A program made the translations under genes and the position numbers. Positions 21,401 to 30,800 of a DNA stretch of 64,000 nt are shown piece by piece; position 1 is the first letter of the stretch, and each line of letters starts with the position of its first letter. Below the pieces are notes generated by a model, which saw only the letters and a program-made list of their open reading frames with translations, had not been told where the DNA came from and did no database searches. Source of the DNA: CAWCUK01 sp963798775 (lineage in GTDB: Bacteria > Bacteroidota > Ignavibacteria > Ignavibacteriales > Ignavibacteriaceae); contig CAWCUK010000004.1 in the NCBI GenBank assembly GCA_963798775.1, positions 372,001-436,000 on the forward strand, in the 5' to 3' direction.

Positions 21401-24400
21401 AACTCCCGTAGAAGAAGTTCTAGCGAATATTTTCGCCGATGTTTTGTCTAAAAACAAAATAAGTACAAACGAGAATTTCTTTAGTTTAGGGGGACACTCA
21501 CTTCTTGCGACACAGGTAATCTCAAGAATTAGGGACGCGTTTAAAATTGAACTTCCGCTTAAAAGTATTTTCGAAAACCCTAATGTCGAATCGCTTGCTA
21601 AAGTTATTGAAACGGAAAATTTTCTGTCTTATTCTCACCGGGAAATTGAGCATAGGAATTATGAAAAAAATGAAAAAATTCCACTTTCGTTTTCTCAAAA
21701 AAGATTATGGTTTTTAGAAAGATTAAAAGAAAATAATAATTCCTATAATATTCCCACTGTACTGAAAATAAAGGGGAATCTTGATCTTCAGATGTTTAAT
21801 AAAGCAATAAATCATATTGTTAATAAACATTCAATTCTTAGAACTGAATTTCTTGAGAAAGGAGGAGAACCATATCAGAAAATACATGAAGAGAAACTAG
21901 TTACTATAAATAATATTGATTTATCGAAGGAAGATGATGTTTCTAAAAATCTTTTAGTTAAAGAAGTCGCAAAATCAGAATTAGAAAAACCGTTTAATCT
22001 GGCGCAAGCTCCACTTTTTAGAATGTCGATTATTAAAACTTCAGAAGTTGAATTTATTCTCGTTTTTGTAATTCATCATATAATCGCTGATGGCTGGTCT
22101 ATAAGTATTTTTATTAAAGAATTTATTGAAGCATACCAATCATTACGGAATAAAGAGGAATTAAAATTAGATAAAGATAAACTGCAGTATTCCGATTATT
22201 CAATTTGGCAGAATGAATTATTGAATTCTGAGCATAATAAAAATCTTTTGGAATATTGGAAAACTAAATTAAAAGATATTCCTCCCGCTCTTGAACTTAA
22301 AACTGATAATCCAAGAAGTTCAATGCAAAGTACTAACGGCGGAAGTGTGAAATTTATTGTTCCGTCTGAAATAACTAATAAACTGCATCAGATTAGTATG
22401 CGGGAAAACAGCACTTTATTTATGACGCTTCAAACCGCGTTTTCAGTTTTACTTTATAAGCTTACACATCAAAAAGTTTTTACAACAGGAACTCCTATAG
22501 CCGGCAGAACTCATTCTCAATTAGAAAATTTAATAGGATTCTTTGTAAATAATTTGGTGTTAAGAAATGATTGTTCCGGAAATCCGACATTTAAAGAACT
22601 TCTTAGTAGAACCCGCGCCACCACGTTAGAAGCTTATCAGCATCAAGAAATGCCGTTTGAAAAATTGGTCGAGGAAATTCAGCCTCTGCGGGATTTAAGC
22701 CGCGCGCCGTTGTTTCAAGTGATGTTTGTTTTTCAAAATTTACCCCAAAAGAATTATGAACTGCCGGGAATTTCTATTGAACAAATTCCTTTAAAATCTG
22801 AAACGGCAAATTATGATTTATCTCTTGTTGTAATGCAGAATGAAGAAGGCTTACACCTTGAAATGGAGTATAATTCCGATCTTTTTTATGAATCTACTAT
22901 TAAAAGAATGCTGGAATATTTTAATGGAATACTTTTAGAAATTATTCGTAAACCGGAAAAGAAAATTGACGAAATAGAAATTTTATCAGAAGAAGAAAAA
23001 GAAAAAATAATTGTTGAATGGAATAAAACTGAAAAGGTTTTTCCGGAAAATAAAACTGTCCATAAACTTTTTGAGGAAGTTGTCGCTTCTCATTCAAACC
23101 ATACGGCTTTAAAATTTGTTGATGATATAAATGGTAAAACATTAAGTTTAACTTACCTGGAACTAAATAAACGGGCAAACCAGCTTGCCGCCTACATAAG
23201 AAAAAACGGTGTCGAAAATGAGGATGTAATCGCTATTTCTATTGATCGTTCCGTTGAAATGATTGTTTCTGTATTAGCCGTATTAAAAGCAGGCTGCGCG
23301 TTTTTACCGATTGACGTTTCTCTTCCTAAAGAAAGAATAAAGTTTATGCTTCATAATTCCGGTGCTAAAATTATTCTTACAAGAATAAAAGAAGGAATTA
23401 TTTTTGAGGGATTTAACGGTAGAGTAATAAATCTTGATGAAGAAGAAAAGAAAGTCGCGGATCAACCTGATATAAATAATTCTATTGAAACTGATTCACA
23501 AAATCTGGCTTATTTAATTTATACATCGGGATCAACAGGTTTGCCAAAAGGTACAATGCTTTCTCATAAAGGCCTCTGTAATTTGGCGCAAGTTCAAATC
23601 AGAGAATTTAATCTCTGTCCCGGTAAAAATATTCTTCAGTTTGCGTCTCTTAGTTTTGATGCTTCTGTGTGGGAAATTATAATGACCTTTTTAAGTGCGT
23701 CAACACTTTGTGTCGCGGCAAAAGAAATTACTACTAACCTGAATGAATTGGTAAAAGTCCTGCAAAATGAAAAAATAACTACTATCACTTTACCGCCTAC
23801 AATTCTGGCTGTCCTTCCTAAAGAAAATTTGCCGGATTTAAAAACAATTATCACAGCCGGGGAAGCTGTTCATTTGGATCTAGTAAAAGTATGGGGAAGA
23901 GGCAGGCAGTTTTTTAATGCGTATGGACCTACTGAAATAACTGTTTGTGCTTCTATGTTTTTATGTTCCGAGAATATTAATTCAAATCCACCGATAGGAA
24001 AGCCTATTTCTAATTTTAAACTTTATGTTTTAGATGAAAAACTAAATGCGGTGCCGATCGGCGTTCCCGGCGAACTTTGTATTGAAGGTGCAGGCTTGGC
24101 CAGAGGTTATTTATATCGTCCTGATTTGACAGCGGAAAAGTTTGTGCCTAATCCTTTTAATAGAAATGGTTCTAGAATTTACCGCACGGGGGATTTGGTC
24201 AGATTGCTTGAAGACGGAAATATTGAATTTTTGGGAAGGATTGATTCACAAGTTAAAATAAGAGGATTTAGAATTGAGCTTGCTGAAATTGAAGCTGCGC
24301 TTAAAAAACATGAAAAGATAAAGGACGCCGCTGTTATTGTTAAACAAATAATGAAAAATGAAAATAAAATAATTGCTTATTTCGTTACCGAAAAAGAATC

Positions 24401-24890
24401 AGCGGTTGAAATAAACGAGCTGAAAAATTATCTGAATTCATTTTTGCCAAATTATATGATTCCCGCGATGTTCATTAAAATTGAAAATATTCCTTTAACC
24501 AACAGCGGTAAATTGGACAGCAAAGCCTTGCCCGATCTTCGATTGACGCGTGAAATATTAAATGTGAAATATGTTCCGCCAAAAACAGAAACCGAAGTTA
24601 AATTAAGTGCAATAGTTGCAAATTTATTAAGATTAGAAAAAGTCGGGCTTGAAGATAATTTCTTCGATCTCGGCGGCCATTCATTACTTGCGACTCAATT
24701 TGTATCAAAAATTAAAGAAGAATTTAAAATAGAAATTCCTTTGAGGATGATATTTGAAAAACCAATAATTATAGATCTGGCTCGGCATATTTCTTTACAG
24801 TTTATGACAAATAATGAAGAAAGTGAACCGGAAATTGTGCCGCTGTCTAGGGAGAAATATAAATCCAGTATAACTGAAGTAAAAGCATGA
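18492..24890 (+). CDS. NRPS, C-A-T-C-A-T, modules m6 (substrate unclear) and m7 (Phe)
   Basis: Intact 2,132-residue two-module synthetase. The N-terminus KKIEDIYPLTPMQEGMLFH combines a COM-acceptor-like lead with a C domain of the type that accepts a D-residue; the upstream gene ends in an E domain. Domains: C with HHVLFDGWS, A (about 19880-21350), T (LGGHS near 21488), LCL-type C (LSFSQKRLWFL, HHIIADGWS near 22075), A (about 23040-24530), T (LGGHS near 24670). The m6 pocket (FDAAGAE...NGYGPTESSVG) reads DAAVVAGVGK, which I cannot assign. The m7 pocket reads DAWTIAAVCK, a Phe code identical to m3. No E or TE. The stop overlaps the next start as ATGA. The C-terminal tail has PLSREKYKSS, which may be a docking peptide for the next subunit. 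Confidence 0.95.
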   Translation: MRATKKIEDIYPLTPMQEGMLFHSLLEPDSNLYTEILSCTIKGHFVIQAFKKAWEEIIKRHSVLRSAFLLNETELPLQAVFSSVQLPFKFYDWRENNNKDERLNDFINNETEQKLIPSVPPVMRFSVIQTEDNEYVFVWVHHHVLFDGWSFQIILKEVFEIYHSIVNGKVFHLPGVRPFKDYISFIHNQDKSKSNSFWENYLKGFLLPVVLPFDKKKTGNKSLERNIQEYHSSLDEQKTTQLNNYCKENKITLNNFIQAAWSILLSNYTNNKDVVFGATFSGRSAEIKGLNDIVGLFINTLPVRSKINDNEVVTNYLKEFQIRQAELHKYEYTPLVAIQKLSEIPKDRHLFETIIVYENYPLEESVIHSQNSFTIENFKFNSKTNYPLNIVISPGKKLNFTFSYDQNRYDEYFINRINAHLQNLLSEMCNYSAKKIKDLEFISEDEKKQIKEWNNTDLIFGNRKIIHEMFESAAAEHSDKICCADNKEKISYNELNMRANKLASYLQSKGVCTETIVGICLPRSIDMITAALAVLKTGAAYLPIDINYPVDRKNFIIRDSKTRYLIANSALEEELKLNLLNVILLDQIYDDINTNPVENLNISVDPKNLAYIIYTSGSTGNPKGTLLQHEGFYNFVNSFNYRLKLNNDEKVLQFASFGFDAAGAEIFSTILFGNTLFIADDEVVRSAELLNKYLNDNRITTAVLPPTLIALLKEENLISLKNIVSAGEICSWSLAEKFYQKINFYNGYGPTESSVGVMIKQVEEMRNQDSNSAVTGSILPNCKVFLVDKENKQVPVGVAGELLIGGAGLARGYLNKADLTAEKFIPDQISGMVGARLYKTGDLARYLPDGSVEILGRIDNQVKLRGFRIELEEIESVLSQCENIKHCAVIIRGSEKVNQNIAAYYVPAEGEINDDELRKYLMRRLPDFMIPAQFIKLDELPLTSNGKINRKNLALINHVQNLDESFSIPKTPVEEVLANIFADVLSKNKISTNENFFSLGGHSLLATQVISRIRDAFKIELPLKSIFENPNVESLAKVIETENFLSYSHREIEHRNYEKNEKIPLSFSQKRLWFLERLKENNNSYNIPTVLKIKGNLDLQMFNKAINHIVNKHSILRTEFLEKGGEPYQKIHEEKLVTINNIDLSKEDDVSKNLLVKEVAKSELEKPFNLAQAPLFRMSIIKTSEVEFILVFVIHHIIADGWSISIFIKEFIEAYQSLRNKEELKLDKDKLQYSDYSIWQNELLNSEHNKNLLEYWKTKLKDIPPALELKTDNPRSSMQSTNGGSVKFIVPSEITNKLHQISMRENSTLFMTLQTAFSVLLYKLTHQKVFTTGTPIAGRTHSQLENLIGFFVNNLVLRNDCSGNPTFKELLSRTRATTLEAYQHQEMPFEKLVEEIQPLRDLSRAPLFQVMFVFQNLPQKNYELPGISIEQIPLKSETANYDLSLVVMQNEEGLHLEMEYNSDLFYESTIKRMLEYFNGILLEIIRKPEKKIDEIEILSEEEKEKIIVEWNKTEKVFPENKTVHKLFEEVVASHSNHTALKFVDDINGKTLSLTYLELNKRANQLAAYIRKNGVENEDVIAISIDRSVEMIVSVLAVLKAGCAFLPIDVSLPKERIKFMLHNSGAKIILTRIKEGIIFEGFNGRVINLDEEEKKVADQPDINNSIETDSQNLAYLIYTSGSTGLPKGTMLSHKGLCNLAQVQIREFNLCPGKNILQFASLSFDASVWEIIMTFLSASTLCVAAKEITTNLNELVKVLQNEKITTITLPPTILAVLPKENLPDLKTIITAGEAVHLDLVKVWGRGRQFFNAYGPTEITVCASMFLCSENINSNPPIGKPISNFKLYVLDEKLNAVPIGVPGELCIEGAGLARGYLYRPDLTAEKFVPNPFNRNGSRIYRTGDLVRLLEDGNIEFLGRIDSQVKIRGFRIELAEIEAALKKHEKIKDAAVIVKQIMKNENKIIAYFVTEKESAVEINELKNYLNSFLPNYMIPAMFIKIENIPLTNSGKLDSKALPDLRLTREILNVKYVPPKTETEVKLSAIVANLLRLEKVGLEDNFFDLGGHSLLATQFVSKIKEEFKIEIPLRMIFEKPIIIDLARHISLQFMTNNEESEPEIVPLSREKYKSSITEVKA

Positions 24891-27800
24891 CTGAAGTTGA
24901 AATAAAAAATTCTGCGCTGTTGGAAGGAAAATTAAATAATGAAGATGTTTTTGTCTTCCCGGCATCTTTCGCTCAAAAGAGAATGTGGTTTTTAGATCGA
25001 TACGAGCCGGAAAGTCCTTATTATAATATCCCGGCTGCGCTCCGTTTAAAAGGTAAGTTTAATATAAAAATATTCAAAGCGACTCTACAAATTATCGTGA
25101 ACCGGCACGAATCTCTTCGGACTAATTTTGCTTCTGTAAACGGAGAAATTCTGCAGATAATATCGCAGAAGAGAAAGATAAATATTTCGGTTGAAGATTT
25201 AACTAAGGTACCTGACGATGAAAAAGAAATTAAAATTTATCAATTAGCTAAAAATGAAGCAAGAACTCCATTCAATTTGCGAGCGGGGGCTTTATTCCGC
25301 GCCGTAATTATTCATTCGACTGAAGAAGAAAATGTAATTCTTTTAACTATGCATCATATCATCTCCGACGGCTGGTCGATGGGAATACTGGTAAAAGAAA
25401 TATGTGCGATTTATTCGGAATTAATTGAGGGAAAAGAAATATCAATTCCGGATTTAAAAATTCAATATGCTGATTTTTCGGAATGGCAGAAAAAGTATTT
25501 AAGCGGTAAAAAGTTTGAAAGACAATATGATTATTGGAAAAACATTTTGTCGGATAATCCGCCTGTCCTTGAATTACCTGTGGATAAAACTCGCCCTGTT
25601 TCATGGTCTAACGAAGGGGCGTCAATTTCTTATTTAATCGACTCGAAGATATTGGATAAATTGTATACCATCAGTCGGCAAAACGGTTCTACAATATTTA
25701 TGATATTACTTTCGGCTTACTATGTTTTACTCAGCCGGTACAGCGGTCAAAATGATATTTCCGTCGGGACGCCGATCGCTAATAGAACCCGCGCGGAATT
25801 AGAAAATATTATAGGACTTTTTATAAATACTCTTGTTCTGCGATGCAAAATAAATAAAAGTGATTCTTTTAAAGACCTTCTTCTTAAAGTAAAAGAAGTT
25901 ACTCTAGGTGCTTATGAAAACCAGGATCTTCCTTTTGAGCTTCTTGTTGAAAAACTGCAGCCGGAAAGAAATATAACTTATCCGCCGCTTTTTCAAGTTA
26001 TGTTTATTCTGCAAAATACACCGAATGATATTTCAATTAATTCTGATCTTCAAATAACTCAGCTTGATGTTGATATGGGGACTTCAACATTTGATTTAAC
26101 TTTTAACGCTGTGGAATTATTTAATGGTTTACAAGTATCGGCTGAGTTTAATACCGATCTTTTTGAAGAAGAAACTATTCGGCAAATGCTTATTCATTTT
26201 GAAAATATTCTGCGGGAAGTTTCCGAAAACCCGGATATGCTAATTTCACGGATAAAAATACTGAGCGAAAATGAAAGAAAGAAAATCCTTTATGAATGGA
26301 ATAATTCAAAAATCTCAGTTCCCGGAAATTTATTTGTACATAATTTAATTGAAAAAAATGCCGCCGAAATTCCCGGTAAAACGGCTGTAAAATATGAAAA
26401 TTCTATTCTTACATACTCCGGTTTGAATAATGAAGCAAATCGTCTTGCTTATGAATTAATAAAAAATGTTAAGCCGGAAGACAAGGTCGCTGTATATCTG
26501 GAAAGATCTATTGATATTTTTCCGGCGGTTTTGGGAGTTATGAAATCCGGTGCGGCTTATCTGCCAATGGATACGCTTTACCCTGCAGAACGAATTCAAT
26601 TTATGCTGAAAGATTCTGATGCCAAAGTTATAGTAACCAATAGAAAATCCGCGAAATCTTTGCCGCAAAATAATCTTGATAAAATATTTATCGATGATTT
26701 AGGTTCCGCTGTTTCATCTTTACCAAATCCTAAAGTAAATATAAATGAAGAGAATCTCGTTTACACTATTTATACTTCAGGTTCAACAGGTACGGCTAAA
26801 GGAGTTGGTATTACTCACCGAAATCTTTTAAATATTTATTTGAGCTGGGAAGAAGATTATAAGTTAAAAGAAGAGGTAAATGTTCATCTTCAAATGGCTA
26901 ATTTTACTTTCGATGTATTCACAGGCGATTTTGTACGGGCACTTTGTTCAGGCGGTATGCTTGTTGCCGCGCCGCGCGATATTCTTTTAGACGGAAAGGA
27001 ATTATTTAATCTAATTCAAACTGAACAAATTAAAATCGCTGAATTTGTTCCCGCGGTTCTCAGAAATCTTATAAATTATCTTGCTGAAAATGGGAAAACT
27101 TTATCTTCAATTAATACTCTTATTGCGGGCTCTGATGTATGGTACGTGAATGAATATAAGAAATTTAAAACATATCTTAACTCCGGAACACGCGTAATAA
27201 ATTCATTCGGTTTAACCGAATGTACTATTGACAGTTCGTTTTATGAATCCGAAGATATAAATCTGCATAATGATTTTGTAATTCCTATCGGTAAATCCTT
27301 TGCTAATACTAGTCTTCTTATTCTTGATGAAAATTTTAATCTGGTGCCTCCTGGTGTTAAAGGCGAATTGTTTATTACGGGAACCGGAATAGCACGCGGT
27401 TATTTAAATAATCCGGCGATGACGGCGGAAAAGTTTCTTCCCAATTCTTTTGGCGATTTGCACGGCGAAAGAATATATAGGACCGGCGACGCGGCAAAAT
27501 ATTTAAAGGACGGTAATGTAGAGTTTATCGGCAGAATTGATAATCAAATTAAAATTAGAGGTTTTCGTGTTGAATTAGGTGAAATTGAAGCTGAATTAAT
27601 TAAACTACCGGGAATAAAATCCGCTGTTGTAACAGTGGTATATTCTAATAATATTCAAAAACTTGCTGCTTATGTTATTGCCGGTAACTCTGAATTAGAT
27701 CGTTTTAGTTTAAGAGAACAGCTTCTCGCAAGGCTCCCCGAATACATGATTCCTTCCGCTTTCGTTGTTTTAGAGAAATTTCCTCTTTCTTCCAATGGTA

Positions 27801-30800
27801 AGATTGACAGAAAATTACTGCCGCCTCCGGATTCTGATGAATTACAAGGCGAACTGGAGAATCTATATGTAGCTCCGAAAAATTCTTTAGAAGAAAATAT
27901 AACCGCCATTTGGAAAGATGTTTTAGATATTGACGGAATCGGGATTAGGCATAATTTCTTTGTTATAGGCGGGCATTCTCTTCTTGCCACTCAAATTATC
28001 AGCAGAATCAAGGATGAATATAATATTGAGCTTCCTCTAAGAAAACTTTTTGAAGATCCGACGATTGAAGGATTGGCGAAGGAAGTTCAAAAAATAATGC
28101 ATGAAAAAAATAAAATTGAAATCATGCCGATTACTGCAATTCAAAATAAAGAAAATATTCCTCTATCATTCGCGCAGCAGAGGATTTGGTTCTTGAATGA
28201 GATGGAACCGGGAAGTCCGTATTATAATATTCCCGATGCTTTCAAGTTATACGGAAAATTAGATGTTCCAATTTTGCGTGAAAGTATAATCCTTATATCT
28301 GAGAGGCATGAGCTTTTAAGGACGGCAATTATTAACGTGAATGGAAAGCCGCAGCAAAAAATATTTGATAAAGTTGAAATGGATTTACCGTTGTTTGATT
28401 TAAGTGTTTTGAATAAAGAAGATGCTGAATATGAGGCTGAAAGAATTACTGCCAAAGAAGCACTCCATTCTTTTGATCTTGCCGAACCGCCTTTATTTAA
28501 GGTTACTTTACTAAAAATAGCGGAAGATGAATTTATAATTTCTTTTATAGCGCATCATATTATTTTTGATGATTGGTCTTCCCGTGTTTTTATTTCTGAG
28601 CTTTCTGTTATTTATGATTCGCTTTCTAATGGTAAAATTCCGCCGCTGCGGCCTTTGAAAATTCAATATGGTGATTTTGCGGCCTGGCAAAGGAATTGGC
28701 TGAAAGGTGAAGTATTACAAAATAAATTAAATTATTGGAAAGAGAATTTAAAAGATGTTCCGCCGCTTTTAGAATTTCCCTATGATCATCCTAGACCGCC
28801 CGTTCAAACGTTTAACGGCAAATATAAAACTTTTGAAATATCTAAATCTGTAACAAAGGAAATTTATTCTTTAGCGAAAAATGAAAATGTAACTTTATTC
28901 ATGCTGATATTAGCTGCCTTTGATCTGCTTCTGTATAAATATTCAAATCAAAAAATATTAAGCGTAGGCACGCCGATAGCGAATAGACGAAGTTCGGAAC
29001 TTGAAAAACTTATTGGTCTATTTGTAAATACGCTGGTTCTAAAATCTGAAGTTAATGTTGATTATACTTTTAAACAATTATTACGACAAATAAAAGAAAC
29101 TACTTTAGCCGCGTATGAACATCAGGATGTTCCCTTTGAACTTGTTGTAGATACGGTTCAGCCGGAAAGAAATTTAAGCTATTCGCCTTTGTTCCAGGTA
29201 ATGCTGGTATTTCAGAATACGCCGCCGCAAAAAATAAATATTAATTCAAATCTTACTCTTCGTCCTTTTGCTTTACACAGCGGAACATCGAAATTTGATC
29301 TTACACTCTTTATTATTGAGGATGAAGAAAATTTAAGGGGCGCCTTTGAATATAACGCGGATTTATTTGAGCCGGATACAATTGATAGAATGATCCATCG
29401 TTTTGAGAATATTTTAACTACAGTAACTGATAATAAAAATATCTTGGTGAAAAATATTTCCTTAGTCTCCGATTCGGAAAGTAATGATTTATTAAAAGAA
29501 TATAATCAAACAGAAAATATAGAAAGATTGCGAGATTATGTACATAAAGAATTCGAAAATACCGCGATAAAATTTGCCGATTCAACCGCGTTAAAATTTA
29601 ATTCGGAAAGTATAAGTTTTTCCGAATTAAATAGTAAAGCAAATCAACTTGCTCATTATCTAATTGAATTAGGCGCGGGGCCGGAAACGATTATCGGTGT
29701 AAGTTTAAAACGTTCTTTTAATTTGGTTGTTACGCTGTTTGCAATATTAAAATCCGGCGCCGCTTATCTGCCGCTTGATGCTAGTTATCCTGAAGATCGT
29801 ATAAATTATATGATAGATGATTCGAAGCTGAAAATGATAATAACCGAGGAAAATTTATCAGCTAAATTCAAACCGGTGAATGAAATTAAAATAATAGTAT
29901 TAGATAGTATCAAAAATGAATTAGCCGAACAAAAATACGATAATCCTACCGTAAAACTTGATGAAGAAAATATAGCTTATGTAATTTATACTTCAGGATC
30001 AACCGGCAAACCAAAGGGAACGCTGATAACACATAAAGGATTTAAAAATTATTTAAGCTGGTGTTTATTTGCTTATCCGGTTCATATCGGCAATGGCTCT
30101 CTGCTTCATTCAACTATCGCTTTCGACGCGACAGTAACTTCAATATTTCCTTCACTATTGGCCGGCAAAACTATTTTTATAACCGAAGAAAATGATGAAA
30201 TAGAAACTTTAGGCAATACATTAAAAGAGATCAATAATTTCAGTTTAATAAAAATAACTCCTGCTCATTTAAAACTTCTTACGGCTCAGTTAAATGAAAA
30301 TGAGTTAAAAAATGTATCACGTTCTTTTGTAATCGGCGGAGAAAATTTGCTTTACTCCGATATCGAATTATTACAAAAAGCAGCGCCCGATACATTATTG
30401 TTTAATGAATACGGGCCGACTGAAACAGTTGTCGGATGCGTAGTTTATGAAGCTTCGAAAAGTTCGGGAAACGGTTCTGTGCCTATCGGGAAAATAATTC
30501 CGAATACATCAATTTATATTTTGAATAAAGAATTAAAGCCCGTCCCAAAAGGTTTAAGCGGGGAATTATATATTTCGGGCGAAGGAGTAGCAAGAGGTTA
30601 TTTAAATAATCCGGAGCTTACAGCGGAGAGATTTATACCAAATCCGTTTTCTAATGAAATGGGAAATAGGATGTATAAAACCGGCGATATTGTGAAACTG
30701 AGAAATGATGTAAATTTAGAGTTTTTGGGTAGAGCTGATGATCAAATAAAACTTAAAGGATTTAGAATTGAACTATCTGAGATTGAAAAGGCCATAATCT

